A stretch of 64,000 bases of DNA. Source: Limnobacter thiooxidans. Its GTDB lineage: Bacteria; Pseudomonadota; Gammaproteobacteria; Burkholderiales; Burkholderiaceae_B. The translations under genes and the position numbers were made by a program. Of this stretch, positions 51,215 through 60,620 are shown one piece after another. Numbering within the stretch: position 1 is the stretch's first letter; each line of letters begins with the position of its first letter. The DNA is taken from assembly GCF_036323495.1 (NCBI RefSeq), contig NZ_AP028947.1:2542001-2606000 (forward strand), in the 5' to 3' direction. A model generated the notes under the pieces. It saw only the letters and a program-made list of their open reading frames with translations, was not told the origin of the DNA and ran no database searches.

Positions 51215-53284
51215 TTACTTCCACTTCATGCCCAAAGTCACACCCAGCAGCAGCTGTCGCTCACTGGCCGGTTCGAAGAACTGCCCTGCCCCTTGGTTAA
51301 CAATCACCGAGCCCACATATTGTTTGTCGAACACGTTGTCGACACGGGCGTAAGTGCGCACGTTCCAGCCACCATCCAGAGGCCAGTCTTTGCTGGCACG
51401 CAGGTTGACCACTGAGTAGGACGGTGCAAATGCCGTGTTGGCATCGTTGGCGAACAGCTTGTCCACGTAACGCAACTCGGTGGCTGCTTCATAAAGGCTT
51501 GAAGGCTTGAATACCACTTCACCAAAGAAGGTCTTTTCCGGAATGCTGGGCAGGCTGTTGCCAGCCACGATGTCGTTGGTTGATCCGATGGTGTCAAAAG
51601 ACGAATCGTATGTTGCACGTATCAGGTTGACCGCAGCATTGGCTTGCCATTCTTTACTGAGGGCATGTTGTACCGCAAACTCGATACCTTCACGGCTGGT
51701 TGGGCCAGCATTTCGAAATGCGGTGGCTCCACCAGCGGCCTGCAAAACGACGATTTCGTTTTCAGTGTCTACCGTATACAAGGCCGCATTGACCTTGGTG
51801 TTGCCAAACTTGGCCTTCATGCCCACTTCAAACTGCTCACTTTTCGCGGCATCCAGTGTGCTGTTGAAATTTGGGCTAAGCGGCGCATTGGTCATGGGGT
51901 TTACGGCAGACAGATACGCAGACTCCAGCAATGTGGGAGTTTCAAAACCCTCACCGTAGGACACATAGGTGCTGATATTCGGTTGCAAACGGAAAGTGAA
52001 GCCGAGGTTGCTCGTCACTTCATCGTATTTTTTGTTGCCACTGCCATCGCCATTCGTCAAAAACTGATCGCGGGATTCAATTTCAATTGAAGAACTGCGC
52101 ACACCCGCAAGCATGCTCAGCCTGTCGGTCAAAAAGTACTCCGCCTGCAGATACTGGTCGAACTGGCTGGCCGTGTTGGCTTCGTCCCGATTGCTGTTGG
52201 CATTCACATTCGCGAAACCCAAACGCGCCTGCTCCAGTTCACCCACGGTCAAACCCGCGGTCAAAAACAAGGGCTTTTCCAGCAGATTTGCCTGGTGGGC
52301 AAACTTCAAGTCGGCTCCGCTGTACTCATTTTTCAGATCGATCACGGTTTGACTGGCCAACACCTGCCGGATTTTTCGGTCTCCGTAATACGGGCTGAAG
52401 GTGACACTGGTAGACGGGTTGAATTGATGCTCAAGCACAATGCCGGTTTGGCTTTGTTCAACAGTCTTGTTGGAATTGTTGGCCACGGATGCAGGGCTGC
52501 CCTGCCTTCGGTTCTGGGCCAGTTGCGCAGCGGTCAAGCCAGCCGGGTCCTGGGCCAGGGGAATGTCGACGTAATTCACCACCCAGCTCAGCCGCGTGTC
52601 GCTGCTCAGGTTCCAGACCATTTTGCTGTTGAAGTTGTCGCGGCGTGCCTTGCTATGGTCGCGGTAACCGTCGGTTCGGAAGGTGGACGCGTCAATCACA
52701 ATGCCCACCTCGCCGTTGCCCTTGTTCAGTTTGATGCCACTGCGACGCGTGCTGTCTGATCCAAATATCTGATTCACTTCCAGCTCGGTGCCCACGCGCG
52801 GGTTTTCAGTGGTCAACAGAATCACCCCACCCGAGGAATTGCCGTACAGCGATGAAAACGGGCCGCGCAATACCTCAATGGATTCGGTCGAACTGAGGCT
52901 GAAATGCGAAATTTGCCCTGAACCATCGGGCATGGTGGCCGGAATGCCATCGGAGAACAAACGCACCCCGCGCACGCCGGAAGTGGCGCGCGCACCGAAA
53001 CCACGAATGGATATTTGCAGGTCTTGCGCGAAGTTGTTGCGATTGTTGATTACCAGGCCTGGCACGCGGGTCAGCGTTTCAGACAGGTTGACCTGAAAAC
53101 TGGCCGCTTTTTCCAAAGTGTCCTGGTTAATCTTGTCCACCGAGGCGGGCACATCGAGGGGATCCCTCGCCTGCCGCGTAGCAGACACCACAAAATCATC
53201 AAGGTTTTCAGTTTGGGCAACAGCCGGGGAAACCAGGCCCAGTGCGGCAAGAGAGGCCAAAAGAGGGGTCAAGCGATACGTCAT
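51215..53284 (-). CDS. TonB-dependent receptor resembling the PQQ importer PqqU (YncD)
   Basis: 689 residues with a signal peptide ending SPAVAQ. Plug domain then a 22-strand barrel ending in aromatic MKWK. The plug (INLSE-like VNLSETLTRVPGL, LQISIRGFGARATSGVRGVR, SDGIPATMPDG, EVLRGPFSSLYGNSSGG), the barrel motif DGYRDHS, and the C-terminal FDKQYVGSVIVN closely recall E. coli YncD, shown to import pyrroloquinoline quinone. Its place directly upstream of a PQQ-dependent exaA on the same strand strongly supports a cofactor-uptake role. The ATG at 53284 is taken as start; a TTG at 53314 adds ten residues before the signal peptide. Confidence 0.88.
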   Translation of the reverse strand: MTYRLTPLLASLAALGLVSPAVAQTENLDDFVVSATRQARDPLDVPASVDKINQDTLEKAASFQVNLSETLTRVPGLVINNRNNFAQDLQISIRGFGARATSGVRGVRLFSDGIPATMPDGSGQISHFSLSSTESIEVLRGPFSSLYGNSSGGVILLTTENPRVGTELEVNQIFGSDSTRRSGIKLNKGNGEVGIVIDASTFRTDGYRDHSKARRDNFNSKMVWNLSSDTRLSWVVNYVDIPLAQDPAGLTAAQLAQNRRQGSPASVANNSNKTVEQSQTGIVLEHQFNPSTSVTFSPYYGDRKIRQVLASQTVIDLKNEYSGADLKFAHQANLLEKPLFLTAGLTVGELEQARLGFANVNANSNRDEANTASQFDQYLQAEYFLTDRLSMLAGVRSSSIEIESRDQFLTNGDGSGNKKYDEVTSNLGFTFRLQPNISTYVSYGEGFETPTLLESAYLSAVNPMTNAPLSPNFNSTLDAAKSEQFEVGMKAKFGNTKVNAALYTVDTENEIVVLQAAGGATAFRNAGPTSREGIEFAVQHALSKEWQANAAVNLIRATYDSSFDTIGSTNDIVAGNSLPSIPEKTFFGEVVFKPSSLYEAATELRYVDKLFANDANTAFAPSYSVVNLRASKDWPLDGGWNVRTYARVDNVFDKQYVGSVIVNQGAGQFFEPASERQLLLGVTLGMKWK

Positions 53285-53463
53285 GAAAAATGTCTCTGTC
53301 GTGTTTTGATTCAAGTTGGCAAATCATGAAGGAAATGGCGCGTGAAAATTTCCCGATGTTCACGGAAAGTGGAATAAATCCTCTGCTCTAAACCCGCGCA
53401 CTCTTTGTACAATCTGAGTAACAACTGTTAACCCCCTATTATAAAAAGTCAGGAGACACCCGC

Positions 53464-54678
53464 ATGCTACATGCACTCGAAGTTTTTGCTCTTCGCATCT
53501 ACATGGCCATTTTCAAGGTAGTCACCGCATTGATGCCATTCAAGTGGCCACGAATGTTCGAAGGCACCGGTTCATCCCTGGATTTGGTTCGCCACATGGC
53601 AGATGAAGGACATCGAAATGTGCTGCTGGTGACCGATGCCGTGCTGGTCAAGCTGGGCGTGCTGGAAAAAATGAAAGCCGAACTGGAAACCCAGGGCGTG
53701 AAATACGTGATTTACGATGGTGTCGAACCCAACCCCACGGTGGAGCAGATTGAAGCAGGCTACCGCATGCTGAAGGAAAACGGCTGCCAGGCCATTCTGG
53801 CCGTGGGTGGAGGAAGCCCTATTGACGCTGCAAAAATGATTGGTGCCCGCGCCAAGAACAACAAACCTGTAGTGAAATTGACAGGCCTGCTGCGCGTGCA
53901 CAAGGGTATGCTGCCCCTGTATGCGGTGCCCACAACAGCTGGTACAGGTTCGGAAGTAACCATTGCCGCAGTGGTCAGCGACACTGCCAACAAGCGGAAG
54001 GTAGCGGCCATGGACCTGCGCCTGCTGCCCAAAGCTGCCGCACTGGACGGCGCCCTGATGACCGGCTTGCCAGCGCACATTACCGCGGCAACAGGAATGG
54101 ATGCATTGACCCACGCGGTGGAGTCTTTCGTGTCGCGCAACGCCATGAAAAAAACCGATGAAAAGGCGCTGGAAGCCACTCAACTGGTCATGAAGTACCT
54201 TGAAACAGCCGTAGCCGACGGGGGCAACCTGGAAGCCCGCCAGAAAATGGCGCGTGCATCTCACCTGGCTGGCATTGCTTTCACACAGGCTGGCGTGGGT
54301 TATGTGCATGGCATCGCCCACAAATTCGGTGCCCTATACCACACACCCCACGGCCTGGCGAATGCCATTGTCATGCCCCATGTATTGGACTTTTCCTTGC
54401 CCAACTGTGCGGATCGCCTGGCCATTTTGGCCCGTGCCTGTGGCATCGGTGAGAAAGGCGCTGACGACGTTCACCTGGCCCGCGCTTTCATTGCCCGCAT
54501 CCGTGAGATGAATGCAAAGTTTGGCATTCCGACCCAACTGGCTGCCTTGAAAGCCGCTGATATTCCAGAAGTGGCAAAGTCTGCGATTGCCGAGGCTCGA
54601 TTTACCTATGCGGTGCCCCGCTACATGAGCCAGCCTGTTGCTGAAGCAGTGATCAAGAACCTGCTGCCCACGAATTAA
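53464..54678 (+). CDS. Iron-containing alcohol dehydrogenase
   Basis: 404 residues, group III metal-dependent ADH. The dinucleotide motif is AILAVGGGSPIDAAKMIGA; metal ligands lie in ALDGALMTG (Asp), MDALTHAVES (His) and GYVHGIAHKFGALYHTPHG (His, His). The N-terminal 25 residues are hydrophobic and amphipathic, longer than in the common family, and may associate with the membrane. It oxidises or reduces a short-chain alcohol or aldehyde with NAD(P) in the cytoplasm. Divergent from the PqqU-like receptor. In Pseudomonas an iron-ADH (ErcA) takes part in exa control, but this one is not clearly an orthologue. Confidence 0.9.
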   Translation: MLHALEVFALRIYMAIFKVVTALMPFKWPRMFEGTGSSLDLVRHMADEGHRNVLLVTDAVLVKLGVLEKMKAELETQGVKYVIYDGVEPNPTVEQIEAGYRMLKENGCQAILAVGGGSPIDAAKMIGARAKNNKPVVKLTGLLRVHKGMLPLYAVPTTAGTGSEVTIAAVVSDTANKRKVAAMDLRLLPKAAALDGALMTGLPAHITAATGMDALTHAVESFVSRNAMKKTDEKALEATQLVMKYLETAVADGGNLEARQKMARASHLAGIAFTQAGVGYVHGIAHKFGALYHTPHGLANAIVMPHVLDFSLPNCADRLAILARACGIGEKGADDVHLARAFIARIREMNAKFGIPTQLAALKAADIPEVAKSAIAEARFTYAVPRYMSQPVAEAVIKNLLPTN

Positions 54679-54847
54679 GTATTGTTTGATTGAAAAAGAT
54701 TTGAATACCCTGAAATCCGCCCTTACTAGAAAATTATATTTTTGTGACTGTGTAACTTTATTCACGCATTAACGATCTATTGCGTAACTCCACCCTCATA
54801 CTGGAATGGCGTTACACCTTGGGCGTATATCAAAAAGGATTCAATCA

Positions 54848-55849
54848 ATGAAAACAGCAATTGGTTTGTCAGTAGTGGCCGCTTTGGCGGCTTTCGGTAC
54901 ACAAGTCGCAGTGGCACAAACTGCAATTCCCAGCGAGCCAGCGAATGCGGTCAACCTGGTCGATGGTCTGGAAGGCGTGTTTGGCACGCACGCGGGCGCG
55001 CGCCGATCCGGTGCACGCGGTGTGTGTGCTGCGGGTACTTTCACTGGCAACAAATCAGGCGCTGCAATTTCCAAGGCCTCCGCGTTTTCCGGAAAAGAAA
55101 TTCCAGTGACCCTGCGCTTTTCAGTGGGTGGCGGCAATCCCAATGCGCCTGAGAATGGCAAGGGTGTGCGCGGCCTGGCTGCCCAGTTTGACTTGCCAAA
55201 TGGCGAACAATGGCTGATGGCCAATATTTCTGCGCCATTCTTCACAGCGGCCACACCCGATGGTTTCCTGGCATTCCTGGAAGCCCGCAAACCCGACCCA
55301 GCCACCAAAAAACCTGACCCCGCTAAAATTGCCGCGGCTGCAGCCAAGTACCCAGACTTCAAGCCCCAAATGGAATGGGTTGCAAAAACTGGCGTACCGG
55401 CCAGCTATGCAGCAGTGAATTACTGGAGCGCAAACGCATTCAAGTTCACGAATGCTGCCGGCAAAACCCAGTTTGCAAAGTGGATGTTTGTACCCGTTAC
55501 CGGTCAGGAATTTATTGCGGATGACAAACTGGCCACCTACTCCAAGGTGTTCCTGGCTGATGAGTTGAAGGGCCGTGTATCCCAGATTCCAGTCGAGTTT
55601 GATTTTGTATTGCAACTGGCACAAGCCGGTGACGTGACCGACAACGCCACAGTGGCCTGGCCTGACGACCGCAAGAAGGTGGTTGCAGGCCGTTTGAAAG
55701 TGACTTCGGTTACCGACAAAGAAGCCTGTGACGGCATCAACTTCAACCCACTGGTACTGCCAACCGGCATTGAAGGGTCAGAAGACCCGTTGCTGGCCGC
55801 ACGCGCAGGCAGCTATGCCGTGTCACAAGGCCGTCGTTTGGCCAAGTAA
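54848..55849 (+). CDS. Catalase-family periplasmic peroxidase (SrpA-like)
   Basis: 333 residues, about two-thirds the length of a true catalase. The signal peptide ends VAVAQ. The catalase core is present: distal His in GVFGTHAGARRSGARGVC, PVTLRFSVGGGNP, GVRGLAAQFDLPNG and the proximal heme Tyr in DPLLAARAGSYAVSQGRR. Members of this compact group act as peroxidases with weak catalase activity. The ATG at 54848 has AGGA upstream; an ATG at 54806 would break the signal peptide pattern. Followed by a strong terminator. Confidence 0.9.
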   Translation: MKTAIGLSVVAALAAFGTQVAVAQTAIPSEPANAVNLVDGLEGVFGTHAGARRSGARGVCAAGTFTGNKSGAAISKASAFSGKEIPVTLRFSVGGGNPNAPENGKGVRGLAAQFDLPNGEQWLMANISAPFFTAATPDGFLAFLEARKPDPATKKPDPAKIAAAAAKYPDFKPQMEWVAKTGVPASYAAVNYWSANAFKFTNAAGKTQFAKWMFVPVTGQEFIADDKLATYSKVFLADELKGRVSQIPVEFDFVLQLAQAGDVTDNATVAWPDDRKKVVAGRLKVTSVTDKEACDGINFNPLVLPTGIEGSEDPLLAARAGSYAVSQGRRLAK

Positions 55850-55888
55850 GGCAGTAAGCCGGCTATTCGCTTTTAGCCTGTAAACTGT

Positions 55889-55923
55889 AAGCCGGAACTC
55901 CTTCGCGGGGTTCCGGCTTTTTT
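55889..55923 (+). terminator. Intrinsic terminator after the catalase-family gene
   Basis: AAGCCGGAACTCC at 55889-55901 pairs with GGGGTTCCGGCTT at 55907-55919 around a TTCGC loop, followed by TTTTTAC. Confidence 0.92.
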
Positions 55924-55946
55924 ACGCATTAAACACGGAGCAGTGC

Positions 55947-56549
55947 ATGGAATTATTTGACGCAATTTATCAACGCCGGGCCATCAAGGCCTTCGACCCC
56001 GACTACACAATTTCCGCTGAAGACGAGCAGAAGCTGTTCGAGGCTGCCATTCAGGCTCCCACCAGTTTCAACATTCAGCATTGGCGTTTCGTGGTGGTGC
56101 GTGACAAGGCCCTGCGACAGGAAATGCGCAAACTGGGCAATGAGCAGGCACAAATTACGGATGCGTCCCTGTTGGTCATCATGACAGCCGACATGAAAGC
56201 CTGGGAGAAAAGCCCTGCCCGTTATTGGGCTGGTGCGCCCAAGGAAGTGGCGGATTTGCTGGTGGGCTGGATGGGACCTTTTCACGAAGGCCGTGAATGG
56301 CTGCAACGCGATGAAGCCCAACGTTCAATCGGTATGGCCATGCAAACACTGATGCTGGCTGCAAAAGGCCTGGAGCTTGATTCCTGCCCCATGATCGGTT
56401 TCGACATTGAGGCCGTGGCCAAACTGATCAATTTGCCAACTGACCACGTCATGGGCCCCATGGTGGCCATTGGCAAGGGCACCAAGGCACCTTGGCCCAA
56501 GCCGGGACAACTCAGCCTGACTGAAGTGTTGATCAACAACACGTTCTGA
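55947..56549 (+). CDS. Nitroreductase-family flavoprotein
   Basis: 200 residues. FMN-binding motif YQRRAIKAFDPDYTI at the N-terminus and APTSFNIQHWRFVVVRD for dimer and FMN contacts; C-terminal part GIGKG-type MVAIGKGTKAPWPKP. It probably reduces nitro, quinone or similar substrates with NAD(P)H. The start is the ATG at 55947, 24 bases after the terminator, with GGAG upstream. Not coupled to the catalase gene. Confidence 0.88.
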   Translation: MELFDAIYQRRAIKAFDPDYTISAEDEQKLFEAAIQAPTSFNIQHWRFVVVRDKALRQEMRKLGNEQAQITDASLLVIMTADMKAWEKSPARYWAGAPKEVADLLVGWMGPFHEGREWLQRDEAQRSIGMAMQTLMLAAKGLELDSCPMIGFDIEAVAKLINLPTDHVMGPMVAIGKGTKAPWPKPGQLSLTEVLINNTF

Positions 56550-56674
56550 CCTACCTTCAAAGTGACTAGTGTCGGTTACACGACACAGTCACGCGCTTGC
56601 CGCAATTCACCTGAATCTGCCCAACACATCGGGCAGTAAGAACCCAAGGAGACATTCAAAAAAGAAACACAAAC

Positions 56675-59137
56675 ATGCACACCAAATTCAAGTGGACACG
56701 GCGCACGCCCTGGACTTTGCTTGCTGTATTGGCCTTGTCAGGTTGCCTGGGCAACAACGACGACACGCCACAAGCGGGCGACCGAACGAATCCCAACGAA
56801 GGTCCTTCAGGCGGTGAATTTGTTGATTCCACAGGTTTGCAGTGCGCACTCAGCGACCCCAACCTGCTAATTGGCGAAGGGCTAGACAGTCCCTCGGTAA
56901 TCCAAGCCATCACGCCAGCGCAAACCCCTGACAATTCAGCCCAACCCAGCACCGGCTTGAACAGCGGCGCCTGCCAGAACAACACCGACTTCACCATGGG
57001 CACGGGCATCGCCGACATCACGGGGCCTGCCGCGGGCTCGGTCATGATGGGGTACGAATCGCCGACCCACGCCAGCCTGGGTTTGCACACCCGCCAGTTT
57101 TCAAGGGCCTATGTGCTCGGCTCACCCTGCAATGGCAAGCGCGTGGTTTACGTGGTCAACGACCTGGGCATGATTTTTCATGCTGTGCGCCAAGGCGTGT
57201 TGAACAAGGTGGCCGCCGATGCAGAACTGGCCGCCTTTTACAACGAACAAAACATCATGTTGAACGCCACTCACACCCATGCAGGGCCCGGTGGCTATGC
57301 ACACTTTGCCGCATTCAACCTGTTTCGCCTGGGGCATGACGAAGAGGTTTACAACTTCATCGTGGATGGCATCGTGTTGGCCATTCGCCGCGCTCATGCC
57401 AATCTGCAAGCCAATCCCGAACCTGGGCGTTTGTGGGTCAACAACGGGGAACTGTTGAATGCCAACGTGAACCGCTCGGCCAGTGCCTACGATCAAAACC
57501 CTCAGGAAGAAAGAAACAGGACACTGACCCAGCGCGGTGAAAGCCAGAATGTGAACAAGGAAATGGCACTGCTGAAACTGCGCCGTGGCGATGGCACTCC
57601 GATCGGGCAAATCAACTGGTTTGGTGTGCACCCCACCACCACGGGCAACACCAACCCGCTGGTGTCTTCTGACAACAAGGGCTGGGCCGCCCTGGCCTTT
57701 GAAAAAATCATGGGCACCCGCTATGAAACCGCCCCGGGTGAAAACACCTTTGTGGCCGCCTTCGCCCAAACTGACGAGGGCGACAGCAGCCCGAATGTTT
57801 TCTTCAAAGACAAACCTTTCGCAGAAAGGGGTGGTTCAGTGGATGAATTGAAGGCCGTTGAAATCAACGGCAGCAAACAATTGGCCCGTGCACTGACGCT
57901 TTACCGCGATGCGAACCAGATGGTACGCGGCGGCGTGAATTTCGCCCAGTTCCACGTCAAAATGGACCAGGTTGAAGTGACTGACCCGGTGATCTTGAAT
58001 TCACTGAAACACCCGGAAACGCTGAACAGCGCTGTCAAGAAAACATGCACAGCTGCCATGGGGGTTTCCTTTGGTGCGGGTGCAGAAGACGGGCCAGGCC
58101 CCACCGTAGAAGGTGCCACGTGCAACAACCGGCTGGACCCAGCCCGCTTGACCCGCGACCTGGCAGCCTTGGCTGCGGGCAAGCTGCCCCCCGAGGTATT
58201 GGCTGGTGCCGCACTTTGCAATGTGAGCGCATTGCCTTTTGATGTGGTGCCGGTGGGCGTCGACCTGGCCTGCCACGCAGAAAAGCCGGTGCTGTTTGTA
58301 CTCGGTGCACCATTGAATTTGAGCAATGACACACTGCCCTTCCAGTTGTTCACCATTGGCAATGTGGCCGTACTGGGCCTGCCTTGGGAAATCACCACCA
58401 TGGCAGGGCGACGCATTCGGCAAACAGTGCTGGAAGTTCTCGAACCGCAAGGTATTGATCAGGTCATCATTAGTGGCCTGAGCAACGACTATGTGAATTA
58501 CCTGACCACTCGCGAAGAATACTCAATTCAGCAGTACGAAGGCGCATCGGTTCAATTTGGCCCATGGACACTGGCGGCAGTTCAACAGGAAAGCCGACGC
58601 CTGGCCATGTCTCTGGCTTCGCAGAGCCAACCACCAGCAGGCCCGCCGCGCACGGTAACCAGCAACCCGATACCACGCCCGCCCTACATACCTTTTGACC
58701 AGGCACCCGGCGCAGCATTTGGCGATGTACTGGCTCAACCTGCCCCCAAGGTGGCAGCAGGCAACACCGTCACCGCGCAGTTTCAAAGCGCACACCCGCG
58801 CAACATGAAAACACGCGGGCTGGCCATTGTTGAAGTTGAAAAACTGGATGCAAATGGGCAATGGCAAAGTTTTACCCACGACCGGTCTCCAGAACTGCTG
58901 TTTCGCTGGCAACCGTTTGATCCAACACCTTACCTGAGCCCGGTGCCCCTGCCCGGCTTTGTATCTACCGCCCTGGCCGAATGGAAAATACCGGCCAACA
59001 CACTTGCAGGCCAATACCGGATTCGACACAGGGGTGTGGCAGTGCCAGCAGGTTCACCTCAAGCATTCGAAGGGGTAAGCCAAGCGTTTGAAGTAACGGC
59101 CACGGGGGCCACTTGCAGCGACGGGAGAACACTGTGA
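56675..59137 (+). CDS. Neutral ceramidase, predicted lipoprotein
   Basis: 820 residues. The N-terminus ends with the lipobox LALSGC (Cys24). The neutral/alkaline ceramidase domain has GTGIADITGPAAGSVMMGYE, NATHTHAGPGGYAHF (zinc site, about residues 197-208) and NVNRSASAYDQNP, which contains the catalytic Ser (about residue 268; compare Ser274 in the Pseudomonas enzyme). The C-terminal immunoglobulin-like domain (about 690-810) is present. The enzyme hydrolyses ceramide to sphingosine and fatty acid. The stop overlaps the next gene start by 4 bases (GTGA). Confidence 0.9.
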   Translation: MHTKFKWTRRTPWTLLAVLALSGCLGNNDDTPQAGDRTNPNEGPSGGEFVDSTGLQCALSDPNLLIGEGLDSPSVIQAITPAQTPDNSAQPSTGLNSGACQNNTDFTMGTGIADITGPAAGSVMMGYESPTHASLGLHTRQFSRAYVLGSPCNGKRVVYVVNDLGMIFHAVRQGVLNKVAADAELAAFYNEQNIMLNATHTHAGPGGYAHFAAFNLFRLGHDEEVYNFIVDGIVLAIRRAHANLQANPEPGRLWVNNGELLNANVNRSASAYDQNPQEERNRTLTQRGESQNVNKEMALLKLRRGDGTPIGQINWFGVHPTTTGNTNPLVSSDNKGWAALAFEKIMGTRYETAPGENTFVAAFAQTDEGDSSPNVFFKDKPFAERGGSVDELKAVEINGSKQLARALTLYRDANQMVRGGVNFAQFHVKMDQVEVTDPVILNSLKHPETLNSAVKKTCTAAMGVSFGAGAEDGPGPTVEGATCNNRLDPARLTRDLAALAAGKLPPEVLAGAALCNVSALPFDVVPVGVDLACHAEKPVLFVLGAPLNLSNDTLPFQLFTIGNVAVLGLPWEITTMAGRRIRQTVLEVLEPQGIDQVIISGLSNDYVNYLTTREEYSIQQYEGASVQFGPWTLAAVQQESRRLAMSLASQSQPPAGPPRTVTSNPIPRPPYIPFDQAPGAAFGDVLAQPAPKVAAGNTVTAQFQSAHPRNMKTRGLAIVEVEKLDANGQWQSFTHDRSPELLFRWQPFDPTPYLSPVPLPGFVSTALAEWKIPANTLAGQYRIRHRGVAVPAGSPQAFEGVSQAFEVTATGATCSDGRTL

Positions 59138-60399
59138 TTCATCAACTCATCTTGGGTCTTGCTGCCAGCGCACTGCTTTTGACGGCGTGTACTGAAGACT
59201 CGTCCACTGCCAGCAGTAACACCCGGGTCACTGCCAACAGTGCAAGCAATGCGGTGAATCCGTTCCCGGCTTATCAAAGTGCGCTGTACACCGGTACACG
59301 CAACTGGCTTTGCCACCCAGACCTTTTTGGTTCAGCCAATGTGTGCCAGGGCAATTTTGACAGCACTGCGGTGGCGGCCGATGCCAGCGCCACACCCCTG
59401 ATTTACCAGGCTGCCACCAACCCGGAAGTAGATTGTTTTTATGTGTACCCTACAACAAGCCTGGACCTCACTGGCAATTCCGATCTGCTGCCTGGTCCAC
59501 AGGAAAAACAGACCACAGCGCTTCAATTCGGCAGATATGGCGAGGTGTGCAGACAATTTGCACCGGTTTACCGGCAGCGCACCCTGACAGCCCTGGGAAT
59601 TACCACTTTCACTGGTGCGCTAGGTGGCATTGACATTGCCCCCAATGCCAGTGAAGTGGCCTATACCGATGTGCTGGACGCTTTCAAGGAATACATTGCC
59701 AACCAAAGTAAAGGGCGTGGATTCATCCTCGTAGGTCACTCACAGGGTTCGGGCATCATTCGACGTTTGATCGCCGAGGAAATTGAAACACGTCCCGAAC
59801 TGCTGAATCGATTGATTGCGGCCCACATTCCAGGCACCAATGTTCTGGTGCCCAACAACGCTGATGTGGGCGCATCCTTTCAAAAGGTATCTGCCTGCAG
59901 GAATGCAAACCAGACTGGCTGTGTGGTGGCCTATGTGACCTACCGCGCTGGCGACCCCCAACTTGAAAACCCCCGCTTTGGGCTGAGCACAGAGGAAGGC
60001 ACCCAAGCACTGTGCACCAACCCGGCCGCACTGGCTGGCGGGAAGTCCCTACTGCTTCCAGTGATACCTCGACAACAGCCACCAGTGTTCAGGCTGCTGT
60101 TGATTCCGCGCGGACCAGGCGGCCCCTACGCCAACCCGATCAGCAATCTCACCATACCCACCGCATATTACTCCATACCCGGGCAAGTTCAGGGTGAATG
60201 CAAAATCGGCCCCAACGGTGTCAGTTACCTTGAGGCCACCATTCTGGCCAAACCCGATGACCCGCGGGCCGATGATTACCCCGGCGAGTTCATCGGCGGG
60301 ACCAATTGGGGCCTGCATTTAATTGACGTATCCATTGCCCAAGGTGATTTGGTCAGGCTGGCCGGGCAACAGACCCGAAGCTGGCTGGGTAGGCAGTAA
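59134..60399 (+). CDS. DUF3089 alpha/beta hydrolase-like lipoprotein
   Basis: 421 residues. The start is GTG at 59134, overlapping the ceramidase stop, with GGGAGAA upstream. The signal ends LLLTAC (lipobox). DUF3089 core: DCFYVYPTTSLDLTGNSD, ALTALG-like middle, and the nucleophile elbow VGHSQGSGIIRR (S203). A putative lipase/esterase with no proven substrate. Coupling to ceramidase suggests it acts on lipids or acylated products of the same pathway at the cell surface. Confidence 0.85.
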   Translation: MIHQLILGLAASALLLTACTEDSSTASSNTRVTANSASNAVNPFPAYQSALYTGTRNWLCHPDLFGSANVCQGNFDSTAVAADASATPLIYQAATNPEVDCFYVYPTTSLDLTGNSDLLPGPQEKQTTALQFGRYGEVCRQFAPVYRQRTLTALGITTFTGALGGIDIAPNASEVAYTDVLDAFKEYIANQSKGRGFILVGHSQGSGIIRRLIAEEIETRPELLNRLIAAHIPGTNVLVPNNADVGASFQKVSACRNANQTGCVVAYVTYRAGDPQLENPRFGLSTEEGTQALCTNPAALAGGKSLLLPVIPRQQPPVFRLLLIPRGPGGPYANPISNLTIPTAYYSIPGQVQGECKIGPNGVSYLEATILAKPDDPRADDYPGEFIGGTNWGLHLIDVSIAQGDLVRLAGQQTRSWLGRQ

Positions 60400-60414
60400 A
60401 CCGCTAAAAAGCGC

Positions 60415-60446
60415 GCTGCGAGCGGACCACAAGCCCGCTTCGCAGC
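60415..60446. other. Hairpin after the DUF3089 gene
   Basis: GCTGCGAGCGG pairs with CCGCTTCGCAGC, leaving one mismatch, around an 8-base loop, 16 bases after the stop. It is GC-rich and has no T tract; a probable 3'-end structure. Confidence 0.45.
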
Positions 60447-60493
60447 CCCCTGATTGAAATTCGTCAAGAAACAGTTGCGCTTTTCATCATTTA

Positions 60494-60512
60494 GTTAATG
60501 ATAATTGTTTTT
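60494..60512. promoter_or_regulatory. Fur-like box upstream of the siderophore receptor
   Basis: GTTAATGATAATTGTTTTT matches about 13 of 19 Fur consensus positions, 109 bases before the receptor start. Confidence 0.6.
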
Positions 60513-60620
60513 ATTTGCATTAGAATCACTGGCTTCAACCTTCAAAGCCAGACACCACCCCTTGAATTAATTTTGGTGTGTTAGCCAGCAATCCACTTTT
60601 GCTAACAGGAACACCCTGAA

